Source: Labilithrix sp. | GTDB taxonomy: Bacteria > Myxococcota_A > Polyangia > Polyangiales > Polyangiaceae | NCBI GenBank assembly: GCA_019637155.1 | Contig: JAHBWE010000002.1 | Span: 372,001-436,000 of the forward strand | Reading direction: 5' to 3' | DNA length: 64,000 nt | In this document: positions 28,184 through 36,419 of the stretch, piece after piece | How positions within the stretch are numbered: position 1 is the first letter of the stretch | Layout of the letters: every line of letters starts with the position of its first letter | Translations under genes and position numbers: made by a program | Notes under the pieces: model-generated | Databases searched by the model: none | The model's input: only the letters and a program-made list of their open reading frames with translations | What the model was told of the DNA's origin: nothing

Positions 28184-30214
28184 ATGGACGCGGTGGCGAG
28201 CGAGCCGGTCGTGGTCGTGACGTCGCCGCGCCCCGCGTCGGCCGCGTCGGCCGCGCCTTCGCCGCGCCCCGCGTCGGCCGCGCCTTCGCCGCGCCCCGCG
28301 TCGGCGGCGGAGGAGGTTGTCGTTACTGGGACGCGGACTCCCGAGGCGTCGCAGCGGGCGACGGTGAAGACCGACGTCGTTACGCGTGTCGAGGCGGAGA
28401 GGCGGGGGGCGACCAACGTGGCCGAGGCGCTCGCGACGCAGCCTGGGGTGCGCGTCGATCCCGGGGCGTATGGGTCGATCGGGGGCGCGTCGGCGATTCA
28501 GATCCAGGGGTTCGACCTGCAGCGTGTCCTCATCCTCGAGGACGGGGAGCCTGTCGTCGGGGACATCGGGGGCGCGATCGATCTCGCGAACTTGCCCATC
28601 GGCGACGTCGAGCGTATCGAGATCGTCACCGGGCCCACGAGCTCCCTCTACGGCTCCAGCGCCATCGGCGGCGTCGTCAACATCATCACCGCGCCGCCCC
28701 GACAGCTCGGCGGCGCCGGTCGCGTTCGCCTCGAAGGACGCAGCTACCGCGGCGTCCTCGCGCAAGGCGGCGGCTCGTACCGCGGCGCCGACCCCGCGCG
28801 CGCGTGGGTCGCCGCGGACGCGAACCTCTTTCGTCAGGACGGGATCGCGCGTAACGACGGCCTCCCCGACCTCCAGATCCCCGAGCAGATGCGGTCGCTC
28901 CTCGGGCTCCGCGCCGGCGTCTCGCTCTCCGAGCGCGTCGACGTGCGGGTCCGCGCGCGCTGGCTCCGCGATCACCTCGACGGGCTCTCGTCGCGCCTCG
29001 CGCCCGGCCTCGGGCGCTACGTCATCGAGCAGCCGAACCACACCGATCGGTGGACCCTGCACGCGATCCAGGAGGCGCGGCTCGCTCGCGGCGTTCGGCT
29101 CCGGCTCACGCTCGGACGGCAGTGGATCGACAACATGACCGGCTCGCAGCAGGAAGGCTCGCCCGTGGGCGAGCGCCACGAGCGCTTCCACCGCATGCAG
29201 AGCATCGAAGGCGTCGCCACCATCGCCGACGGCGACCGCACCTGGGTCGCCGGGAGCCGCGCCGAGGTCGAGCACTTCACCCAGCTCCTCACCCGCGTCG
29301 ACTCGCTCAGCACCGGGCTCGTCACGACGCGCGGCGAAGAGGTCACCCCGCAGATGCTCGCGCGCATGGCGCTCTACGCGCAGCTGCAATGGAAGCTCGC
29401 CGGCGGGAAGCTCACCCTCCTCCCCGGCGTGCGCGCCGAGACGCACTCGCGGTACGGGAGCGCCCTCACCCCGCGCTTCGCGTTCGCGTATCGACCGGTG
29501 GAGCAGCTCACCCTCCGCGCGTCGGCGGGACGCGGGTTCCGCGCGCCCTCGGCGAAGGAGCTCGGGTTCGCGTTCGATCACTCGTCGCTCGGCTACCGCG
29601 TCCTCGGCAACCTCGACCTCCGGCCCGAGGTCTCGTGGGGCGTCAACGGCGACGCGACCTGGACCCCGGACTCGCGCTTCAACGTGCGCGCGGGGACGTT
29701 CATGAACTGGGTCGACGACCTCATCGACATCGACCTCGCCGGCGGCGTCGCGCGCGGCACCGTCGTCGACTACACCTATCGCAACTTCGGAAAGGCGCGC
29801 ACGTTCGGCGCGCAGCTCGCCGCGTCGGCGAACCTCGGGGAGCGGCTCCGCGCCGACCTCGCCTACGACTACCTCTGGACGCGCGACGACCTCAACGACC
29901 GGCCCTTCGGCGGGCGTCCGCCGCACACCGTCACCGGCGCGTTGCGCGCGCTCTTGCCGTGGAAGCTCGAAGGCAACGTGCGCTGGCGCGCGTCGACGGA
30001 CGCCTTCGTCTCCGAGACGAGGCGATCGCCGTCCTACCAGACGATCGATCTCCGCCTCGCGCGCGCTCTCTGGCCGCGCGCGCAGGCCTACGTCGGCGTG
30101 ATCAACGTCGCCGACGTCCATCAAGAGCCCGGACGCGTCGGCGACTTCCGCCCGCCGCTCGGGCGCGTGTTCTACGCCGGCCTTCGCGCCGAGCTGCCAA
30201 CGGAGGATCCGTGA
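28184..30214 (+). CDS. TonB-dependent receptor, haem/siderophore-type, Fur-box controlled
   Basis: 676-residue outer-membrane receptor. The plug domain begins at about residue 44 with the TonB-box-like EEVVVTGTR and includes SAIQIQGFDLQRVLILEDG and TSSLYGSSAIGGVVNI; the remaining 480 residues are a 22-strand-type barrel. A FRAP motif (GRGFRAPSAKE) followed by a His and NLDLRPE resembles the FRAP/NPNL region of haem receptors. The N-terminus before the plug has no visible signal peptide; instead it has three SPRPASAA-type repeats. An in-frame stop inside the Fur box rules out a longer start. Overlaps the first HmuY-like gene as TGATG. Ligand is inferred from the two neighbours. Confidence 0.9.
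   Translation: MDAVASEPVVVVTSPRPASAASAAPSPRPASAAPSPRPASAAEEVVVTGTRTPEASQRATVKTDVVTRVEAERRGATNVAEALATQPGVRVDPGAYGSIGGASAIQIQGFDLQRVLILEDGEPVVGDIGGAIDLANLPIGDVERIEIVTGPTSSLYGSSAIGGVVNIITAPPRQLGGAGRVRLEGRSYRGVLAQGGGSYRGADPARAWVAADANLFRQDGIARNDGLPDLQIPEQMRSLLGLRAGVSLSERVDVRVRARWLRDHLDGLSSRLAPGLGRYVIEQPNHTDRWTLHAIQEARLARGVRLRLTLGRQWIDNMTGSQQEGSPVGERHERFHRMQSIEGVATIADGDRTWVAGSRAEVEHFTQLLTRVDSLSTGLVTTRGEEVTPQMLARMALYAQLQWKLAGGKLTLLPGVRAETHSRYGSALTPRFAFAYRPVEQLTLRASAGRGFRAPSAKELGFAFDHSSLGYRVLGNLDLRPEVSWGVNGDATWTPDSRFNVRAGTFMNWVDDLIDIDLAGGVARGTVVDYTYRNFGKARTFGAQLAASANLGERLRADLAYDYLWTRDDLNDRPFGGRPPHTVTGALRALLPWKLEGNVRWRASTDAFVSETRRSPSYQTIDLRLARALWPRAQAYVGVINVADVHQEPGRVGDFRPPLGRVFYAGLRAELPTEDP
28223..28309. 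repeat. 27-bp coding repeat at the receptor N-terminus
   Basis: Three copies of a unit encoding SPRPASAAP begin at 28223, 28259 and 28286; the first copy carries an extra 9-base SAA duplication. All changes keep the frame. It occupies the position where a signal peptide would be expected. Confidence 0.9.
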
Positions 30215-31284
30215 TGCGTCGACTCCTTGTTCTCGGGCTCGTAGCCCTCGCCGCTTGCAGTGATGAAGCCGGCGCTCGCCCCGACACGGGCGCGGGCGCG
30301 ACACCGATCGACGCCGGCGCCGACGCCGCCGCGAGCTTCGACACCGGCGTCGAGCTCCGCGTCGAGGTGCCCGCCACCGGCCGCGTCTACGTGCGCCTCG
30401 AGCCGCCGAGCGTGGTCGGCGCGGGCGACGCGTGGGACCTCGCCTTCGAAGGCCTCGACGTCTACACGAACAGCGGGTCGTCCGGGAGCGGGAAGGGCGG
30501 CGCGTTCGGTCCGCTCGACGGCATCACGTTCCTCGGCGACCAGGCCCCGCAGGTCCCCTTCATCACGCAGGACGAGCCCGGCGGCGCCTTCCGCAACTGG
30601 TACGCGTACGAGGGATCGACGCATGCGCTCTACAGCCGCTTTCACACCTACGGCGTGAAGGACGGCGACCGCATCTGGAAGGTGCAGCTCCTCTCCTATT
30701 ACGGCGAGCGCGACGGCGCCGCGGTCTCCGCGCTCCTCCGCGTCCGCTACGCCGAGGTCGGCGGCGCGGCGCAGGAGATCACGCTCGACGGGACCGCGGG
30801 CGGCCCCAACTCGCCCGCCGACTCGCCGAGCGAGTGCATCGACTTCGGGACCGGCGCGCGCTCGATGCTCACGCCCGCCGCCGCGCTCGCGTCGAGCGCG
30901 TGGCACATCTGCGCGCGCCGCGACTCCATCTTCGTCAACGGCGAGAAGGGTGGACCGCGCGGGATCACCGCGGTCGACCTCCAGGCCGCCGAGACCGCGA
31001 CCGAGACGCTGAGCGCGGTGCAGACCCGCACGCCGGAGAGCACGGCCGCCGCGTTCGACGCGGTGAACCGCGCGTCGTTCGACGGCAAGACGTTCCGCGG
31101 CGATCGCATCGTGAGCGCGTTCTCCGATCGCTGGATCGAGAACGACGCGCCGGTCAACGCGGCGTGGCTCGTGGTCGACGCGGCGGGGGCGCAGAAGGTG
31201 CTCGTCGGATTCGTTCGCTTCGAAGGTGCCACGACGGCGTCGCCCGGGACGGTCGTGATGCGGATCAAGCCGGTGAAAGGGTAG
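30214..31284 (+). CDS. HmuY-like haem-binding lipoprotein (first copy)
   Basis: 356-residue predicted lipoprotein with signal MRRLLVLGLVALAAC (Cys15) and an Asp/Ala/Gly linker. Family-type segments are WDLAFEGLDVYTNSGSS (about residue 75) and WKVQLLSYYGERDG (about 150). HmuY proteins are haem-binding surface lipoproteins that hand haem to a TonB-dependent receptor, usually encoded next door, exactly as here. The start overlaps the receptor stop (TGATG). A longer C-terminal part (about residues 185-356) extends beyond a minimal HmuY domain. Haem ligands cannot be assigned by eye. Confidence 0.8.
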   Translation: MRRLLVLGLVALAACSDEAGARPDTGAGATPIDAGADAAASFDTGVELRVEVPATGRVYVRLEPPSVVGAGDAWDLAFEGLDVYTNSGSSGSGKGGAFGPLDGITFLGDQAPQVPFITQDEPGGAFRNWYAYEGSTHALYSRFHTYGVKDGDRIWKVQLLSYYGERDGAAVSALLRVRYAEVGGAAQEITLDGTAGGPNSPADSPSECIDFGTGARSMLTPAAALASSAWHICARRDSIFVNGEKGGPRGITAVDLQAAETATETLSAVQTRTPESTAAAFDAVNRASFDGKTFRGDRIVSAFSDRWIENDAPVNAAWLVVDAAGAQKVLVGFVRFEGATTASPGTVVMRIKPVKG

Positions 31285-31286
31285 TC

Positions 31287-32108
31287 ATGAAGAAGTCATT
31301 CGCGCTGGCCGTCGTTCCCATGTTCCTCGCCGCCGTCGCGGCGTGCAGCGACGACGACGCCGATCCCGCCGCCAACACCAGCAGCACCAGCAGCTCGTCC
31401 TCGACGAGCAGCAGCGGCTCCTCCACGTCGTCATCGTCGTCGTCGACGTCGTCGTCGTCGAGCGGCGAGCCCGACAAGGACGCCGGCAACGACGGCGCGT
31501 CCGGGGCGACGTGCGGAGCGGCGATGAAGCAGCTCCTCGTCCCCGTCGACAAGGTCTCGACCGGCGAGGTCACCGTCATCGCGACGGACGGCGACACGAA
31601 GACGGTCTTCATCGACGCGACCGCGGGCGGCACCGGTCCGGTCGCGTCGCAGAACCCGCGCGTCTACGTGAACCTCGAGACGCTCACCCGCGTCGAGGTC
31701 ACGGACGAGAACGCCGACGAGGCGACGACCTGGGACCTCGCGATCAAGCGGCCCATCCTCTTCACGAACAGCGGCCAGGGCGGCCCCGGCGCCGGTGGCG
31801 CGGTCCTCATCAGCAAGGACTTCGCCGCCGTCGTCGCCGCCGACGCGACCGGGCCCACGTTCAAGACGGAGCGCTTCGTCGACGACGACTGCAACCCGAT
31901 CGTCGACCTCACCAACGCGCCGCTCACGTCGTTCGACGGCTGGTACGACTACAACGCGACGAGGCTCACGCCGCACCCCGGCACCTGGCTCGTGAAGGGC
32001 GGCACCGGGAAGCTCTACAAGCTGGAGATCCTCACCTACTACGCGAACGCGGACGGCACCGAGGGCCCGACGAGCGCCCGCTACACGATCAAGGTCGCGC
32101 CGCTCTGA
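31287..32108 (+). CDS. HmuY-like lipoprotein (second copy) with Ser-rich linker
   Basis: 273-residue predicted lipoprotein starting 2 bases after the first HmuY-like gene. The signal ends at FLAAVAAC (Cys20), followed by about 40 residues almost wholly Ser, Thr and Gly, encoded by trinucleotide runs. HmuY-family segments are TTWDLAIKRPILFTNSGQGG and YKLEILTYYANADG; the ending GPTSARYTIKVAPL also fits. It is a diverged paralogue of the preceding gene. The long linker should hold the binding domain away from the outer membrane. Third gene of the Fur-box operon. Confidence 0.85.
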   Translation: MKKSFALAVVPMFLAAVAACSDDDADPAANTSSTSSSSSTSSSGSSTSSSSSSTSSSSSGEPDKDAGNDGASGATCGAAMKQLLVPVDKVSTGEVTVIATDGDTKTVFIDATAGGTGPVASQNPRVYVNLETLTRVEVTDENADEATTWDLAIKRPILFTNSGQGGPGAGGAVLISKDFAAVVAADATGPTFKTERFVDDDCNPIVDLTNAPLTSFDGWYDYNATRLTPHPGTWLVKGGTGKLYKLEILTYYANADGTEGPTSARYTIKVAPL

Positions 32109-32111
32109 CCT

Positions 32112-35100
32112 TCAGGGCGGCAGCACGTCCGGGAGCGAACGTCGCGCCAGCGCGTCCATCGCGCGCTCGCAGCGCGCGAGGACCTCGGGGATCGCTCCCT
32201 CGACGCGGCAGACCGCGAGGCGGGCGGCGCCGTGCTCGTCCGGGACGAGGCCGGCGACGCCGCCGTCGATCGGGTCTTCGACGTACGGAGCGACGACCTC
32301 CCAGCGCGCGCGGTCGCCCGCCTGCCGCCAGACGATCTCGCCCCGGCCATCGGGGAGCGACCGCGCGATCGCGTCGCGCGCGCGGGCGAGCCCGCCGTCC
32401 GCGTTCGGGAAGAGCTTCAGCCGCAGGAGCCCGCAGCGGTAGCTCGCGTCCGCGCGATCGAGCGCGCAGGTCGCGGCGCGCCCGGCCGCGCTCGGGCCGC
32501 CCATGACGAGATCGAAGTCCGCGTCGAGGTTCTCGCGCCGCGCCGACGGGGTCTGATGTCCGGCCGTGAGCTCGGCGACCGTCTTCGTGACGAACGCGCG
32601 GAGCGCCGAGACGGTGATCGCGCCGGTGCGCCCTTCGTCCGCCTCGCGCTCGCGCAGCCCGCGTAGGAGCGCGTGCGTGAAGACGCTGTTCTGGTAGCGC
32701 GGATCCTCGAGCGAATACTCGACCCCGCTCGACGACGCGAGCACGTGGGTGCCGGTCCCGCGCCGCAGCTCGGCGAAGAGATCGCGGGCCGCGCGCGCGC
32801 GCGGCGAGACGGTAGCGAGCGCGGCCGCCTGCACCACCTTCACCTTGCCCGCGTGCGCGATCGCGCGGACCTGCTCCGGATCGAGCTCGCCCGCGTTGCA
32901 CGTGTCCATCACGAGGAGCTTCCGTCGCGCCGGCACCGCGTCGAGCAGCCCTTCGAGCGCGGCGTATGGCACGCCGGTGCGCTCGAGCGCCGACGGATCG
33001 ACGTCGTGCGGCGCGAAGAGGTAGCCGCCGCGCGCGTCGAGGGCGCCGTGACCGGAGAGGTACACCACGACCGCGTCCTCCGGCTTCGTGCGCTCGATCT
33101 CGGTCCGCAGCGCGAGGATCCCGTCCCGCGTCGCGGCCGCGTCGGTGAGCTCCACCGCGTGCGCGCACCGATCGCCGCCGCAGAACGCGGCGAGGACGTC
33201 GCGCGCGTCCTTCGCCGGGTAGGTGAGGTCGAGCGAGCGATCGCGGTACCGCGTCACGCCCACCGCGAAGACGTGCACCGCCGGCTCCGGCGCCGGCCCG
33301 ACGTAGGTGACGACCGTGGTCGCCTCGAGCGACGGCACGCCGTCCTCGTTCTCGACCGCGACCGCGATCTTGTTCGGGCCCGGTACGAGCTCGATCGTCA
33401 CGTCCTCGTCGACGTTCCGCGCCGGCGTCACCTCCTTGCCGCGATCGCCGAACACCGGGACCCCGTTGTCGGCGACGTGGATCCGGCGGAGGCGGCCCGC
33501 CGGATCGGCCCCGCGCACGTGGAGCACGAGGCGCTTCTCGTGGCTCGACGGCGGGACGCTCGCGAGCCGGACGGTGGGGAGCGCCCCGGCGCTGGCGACG
33601 CCGCCGCGGAGCCCGAGCTGATCCATGCGTCGCGCGCGGGCGGCGTCGAAGAGCGATCGCGCGTCCGGCGCGAGGAACCCGAGCCCCTCGAGCGCGCGTG
33701 TCGGATTATTGTAGATTGCATCGAACTGATCGAACGGGTACACGCGCGCGTCCCAGCGGAACGCGACCGCGCCGGCGGCGTCGCGCGGGGCGAGGTATTC
33801 GCCGTGCGGTCCGACGACGACGACGGCGCCGCGCTCCATCAGCGCGAACGTCGAGACGCGGTCGGTCTGGAGGTCGATCGCCTTCAGCGTGCCGCCCGCC
33901 CCCTTCCAGACGACGTGGCTCGAGCCGCCGAGGAACGCGATGCTCGCCGCCGCGCCGTCGTCGACGCGAAGCGAGAGGCGGTTCCATGTCGTCGTGTCGA
34001 AGACGGTGAGCTCCCCGCGACCGCCGGCGACGGCGAGCGTTCGTCCGTCCGGCGACGTCGCGAGCTGCAGCGGCGCGGCGAGGTCTCCGAGCGTCTTCGT
34101 GACGCGGCCGCTCCGCGCCTCGACGACGACGCCGGCGGACGCGACGAGCCCGTCGCCGACGAAGGCGACCGACGGCGCGGCGGTCGTGACCCAGCTCGTG
34201 ACCCGTTCCCCCGTCGCGGTCGCGAGCACGTCGACGCGGCCCTGCCCGTCGATCGTCACGCCCGCGGCGAGGAGCGATCCGTCCGCGCTCACGGCGAGCG
34301 AGGCGGGCGCGCCGCGCTCCGCGGCGGTCGACCAGCGCGGCGCTCCGCTCGCTGCGTCGAAGGCGCGGAGCGCGTGCGTCTCGTAGGCGCCGGCGGACGC
34401 GCCGAGCGCGACGACGAGATCGCCGGCGTGGGCGACGTGCGTGAAGCGGGCGCCCTTCGTGGTCGTGCGCCAGCGCTCCGCCCGCGCGGTGGTCGCGACG
34501 AGGTCCTCGCTCGTCGCGCGCACGAGGACGTCGGCGCGCGGATCGAACGAGGCCGCGACGGGCGCGCGCTCGATCCCGCGGCGCTCCGTCCCGCCGTCCC
34601 GCGCGTCCCACGTCACCTCGAAGGCGCCGTCGAAGGTCGCCTGACCGAGGAGCAGCGCGCCCGCGGCGACGTAGAGGCGAGGCTCGCGCGGATCGGCGGC
34701 GACCGCGATCGCGGGGAGCGTGCGCGATCGCAGCGCGCGGATGCGCTGCCACACGCCGGTCTCCCAGACGTCGACGTCGCCGCGGCGACCGCCGGACGCG
34801 AGCAGCGCGCCGTCGGCGCTGAACGCGACCGCGTCGGTGGTCGACGCCGACGCGCGCACGCTCTCTTGCGCCGCCCAGTCGTGGACGACGAGCCCTTCGC
34901 TCGTCGCCGCGGCGAGCACCGGCCTCGACGGATGGAAGGCGAGCGCGAAGGTCGTGCCCGCGCTCAGGTACGGGTTCGGGTGCCAGCGCCAGCGTCGCTT
35001 CGTCTCGCGCTCGACGATCGCGACGACGCCGCCCTGCTCCGCGCACCCGAGGAAGCGGCCGTCCGGCGACGTCGCGATCGCGGTCACCCGCTCTCGCGTG

Positions 35101-35396
35101 CACGCGCGTTTGTCGGGAGGGATGACGGGCGTGACCTGCTGCGCGGGACGGCGCGAGGCGAGCATGCCGGTGGCGACGTCGAAGACGACCGTCTGGCTCT
35201 CGAGCGACGCGACGAGCTCCGCGCCCTCCCACGCGAGCGCGCGGACGCTCTCCTTCGGCCATCCTTGCACGATGACCTCGGGCGCCACCCGCGCCGTCGC
35301 CGCGGGCGCACGCGCCGTCCGCGCGGGCGGATGGCAGCCCGCGCCGCAGGCGACGACGAAGAGTATGCGCGCACGCCATCGCGACATCGTGTTCAC
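32112..35396 (-). CDS. lipoprotein with beta-propeller repeats and caspase-like (peptidase C14) domain
   Basis: 1094 residues. N-terminus RILFVVACGAGC gives a lipoprotein signal. Residues about 45-560 contain WD40/quinoprotein-type repeats (VRALAWEGAELVASLE, VTAIATSPDGRFLG, VDAVAFSADGALLASGG, LQLATSPDGRTLAVAGG). Residues about 720-970 are a caspase-like domain: start HVFAVGVTRYRD, catalytic His783 in YLSGHGAL and Cys833 in LVMDTCNAGE. Both catalytic residues are present. A C-terminal region of about 120 residues is unassigned. Such proteases cleave after Arg/Lys or Asp depending on subgroup; which applies is unknown. Extracytoplasmic location is unusual for this protease type. Converges with the HmuY operon, ending 3 bases from it. 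Confidence 0.88.
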   Translation of the reverse strand: MNTMSRWRARILFVVACGAGCHPPARTARAPAATARVAPEVIVQGWPKESVRALAWEGAELVASLESQTVVFDVATGMLASRRPAQQVTPVIPPDKRACTRERVTAIATSPDGRFLGCAEQGGVVAIVERETKRRWRWHPNPYLSAGTTFALAFHPSRPVLAAATSEGLVVHDWAAQESVRASASTTDAVAFSADGALLASGGRRGDVDVWETGVWQRIRALRSRTLPAIAVAADPREPRLYVAAGALLLGQATFDGAFEVTWDARDGGTERRGIERAPVAASFDPRADVLVRATSEDLVATTARAERWRTTTKGARFTHVAHAGDLVVALGASAGAYETHALRAFDAASGAPRWSTAAERGAPASLAVSADGSLLAAGVTIDGQGRVDVLATATGERVTSWVTTAAPSVAFVGDGLVASAGVVVEARSGRVTKTLGDLAAPLQLATSPDGRTLAVAGGRGELTVFDTTTWNRLSLRVDDGAAASIAFLGGSSHVVWKGAGGTLKAIDLQTDRVSTFALMERGAVVVVGPHGEYLAPRDAAGAVAFRWDARVYPFDQFDAIYNNPTRALEGLGFLAPDARSLFDAARARRMDQLGLRGGVASAGALPTVRLASVPPSSHEKRLVLHVRGADPAGRLRRIHVADNGVPVFGDRGKEVTPARNVDEDVTIELVPGPNKIAVAVENEDGVPSLEATTVVTYVGPAPEPAVHVFAVGVTRYRDRSLDLTYPAKDARDVLAAFCGGDRCAHAVELTDAAATRDGILALRTEIERTKPEDAVVVYLSGHGALDARGGYLFAPHDVDPSALERTGVPYAALEGLLDAVPARRKLLVMDTCNAGELDPEQVRAIAHAGKVKVVQAAALATVSPRARAARDLFAELRRGTGTHVLASSSGVEYSLEDPRYQNSVFTHALLRGLREREADEGRTGAITVSALRAFVTKTVAELTAGHQTPSARRENLDADFDLVMGGPSAAGRAATCALDRADASYRCGLLRLKLFPNADGGLARARDAIARSLPDGRGEIVWRQAGDRARWEVVAPYVEDPIDGGVAGLVPDEHGAARLAVCRVEGAIPEVLARCERAMDALARRSLPDVLPP

Positions 35397-35468
35397 CTGT
35401 ACGTACCACGCTCGGCGCGACGGCCGTCGGCGGGACGGCGCTCCTCGTTCAGAAGCGTCGACGCACGT

Positions 35469-36419
35469 TCAGCGGACCTCGACCGCGAGCGTCTGGAAGG
35501 TGGTGCCGCCGCGGGCGTCGCGGAGGACGACGAAGAGGTGTGCGGTGCCGGGGACGTTGGGCGCGGTCCATCCGTTCTCGGTGAAGAGCTCCGGCTCCTC
35601 CTCCGCGCGGCCGCTGCGATCGGCGTCGAACGTGCCCGCGGTCGCGAACCACGAGACGCGCATCGACTCGCGGTGTGGGACGAGCGCGCGCGCCGCGAGG
35701 TCGTAGACGACGTAAGGCTCCGCCGCTTCGGCCGGCCAGCTCGCGCGCAGCGTGACGCGCGCGCCGCGGGTGACGGGGCCCTGCGCGATCGGATCGAGGA
35801 CCGGGTTCCGGTTCGCGGTATAGCGCGCCTGATGCTCGGCCGCGATGTCGGCCGGCGCGCTCGCGAGGCCGCACGACACGCGCGTCATCCCGAAGCCGAC
35901 GTGGTCCCCGACGATCACGCGCACCGGCTGGAAGTAGCCGCCGGTCACGTCGGGATCGCGCGGCCGCAGGTCCTGCCGCGTGACGTTCGGGCCGAACACG
36001 TTGCACGCGTCGGTCGGGAGCGTCGTCTCGATCGCGGGCCCGTCGCCGATCGGCCGCGCGCCCTCGTCGCGGAGGCAGGCCGCGCTCACCGCGCCGTTCT
36101 CGACGAGGAGCTTGGGCGAAGCGCAGTGGGCCCAGCGCGCGAGCGGCGCCGCGATCGGCCCCTCCGGCGTCGCGGCGAGGACGTCGTAGCGGACCGGCGC
36201 GCCCGGCGTGGCCTCGGGCGGCTCGACGCGCACCGCCAGGATCGACGTCGTCGTGACGAGCGAGTCCCGCTCGCCGAGGTCCGGCACACACCCCCCAACA
36301 ACCACAACCAAGAGCCACGTCAAAAGCGAGCACGCGGCAGAAAAACGTTCTGACGTTTTTCTGCATCGTGCGAGCGGGGTGCAGGGGCGCAGCCCCTGCG
36401 TTGAAAAGCCCCTCCTCAC
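35469..36419 (-). CDS. predicted lipoprotein, last gene of the PstS/porin/receptor operon
   Basis: 316 residues from GTG 36419, which overlaps the receptor stop as GTGA and has GGAGG 8 bases upstream. The hydrophobic stretch LLTWLLVVVVGGC (about residues 32-44) is a lipoprotein signal preceded by an unusually long basic leader that is encoded by two hairpin sequences. A TTG at 36323 would remove this leader but lacks a ribosome binding site. The mature protein has four to five cysteines and strand-rich segments (TPGAPVRYDVLAATPEGP, ARVTLRASWPAE, HLFVVLRDARGGTTFQ) suggestive of Ig-like folds. No family recognised. Confidence 0.7.
   Translation of the reverse strand: MRRGFSTQGLRPCTPLARCRKTSERFSAACSLLTWLLVVVVGGCVPDLGERDSLVTTTSILAVRVEPPEATPGAPVRYDVLAATPEGPIAAPLARWAHCASPKLLVENGAVSAACLRDEGARPIGDGPAIETTLPTDACNVFGPNVTRQDLRPRDPDVTGGYFQPVRVIVGDHVGFGMTRVSCGLASAPADIAAEHQARYTANRNPVLDPIAQGPVTRGARVTLRASWPAEAAEPYVVYDLAARALVPHRESMRVSWFATAGTFDADRSGRAEEEPELFTENGWTAPNVPGTAHLFVVLRDARGGTTFQTLAVEVR
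36337..36364. repeat. 12-bp-arm perfect inverted repeat
   Basis: Arms GCAGAAAAACGT and ACGTTTTTCTGC separated by 4 bases. On the minus strand it lies just after the receptor gene and inside the N-terminal leader of the following lipoprotein gene. Could act as a terminator/attenuator or be a palindromic element inserted at the junction. Confidence 0.85.
36381..36399. repeat. REP-like GC hairpin
   Basis: GCAGGGGC and GCCCCTGC arms around a 3-base loop, beginning 17 bases beyond the neighbouring hairpin. It resembles the GC-rich palindromic intergenic elements scattered in many high-GC genomes. Located between receptor stop and downstream lipoprotein signal sequence. Confidence 0.8.

Noticed and set aside
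32673..36353. 1226-codon plus-strand open frame opposite the caspase-like gene
   Set aside because: Product is nearly all Arg, Asp, Glu and Ala with no domain; it mirrors the minus-strand gene and results from GC-rich codon positions.
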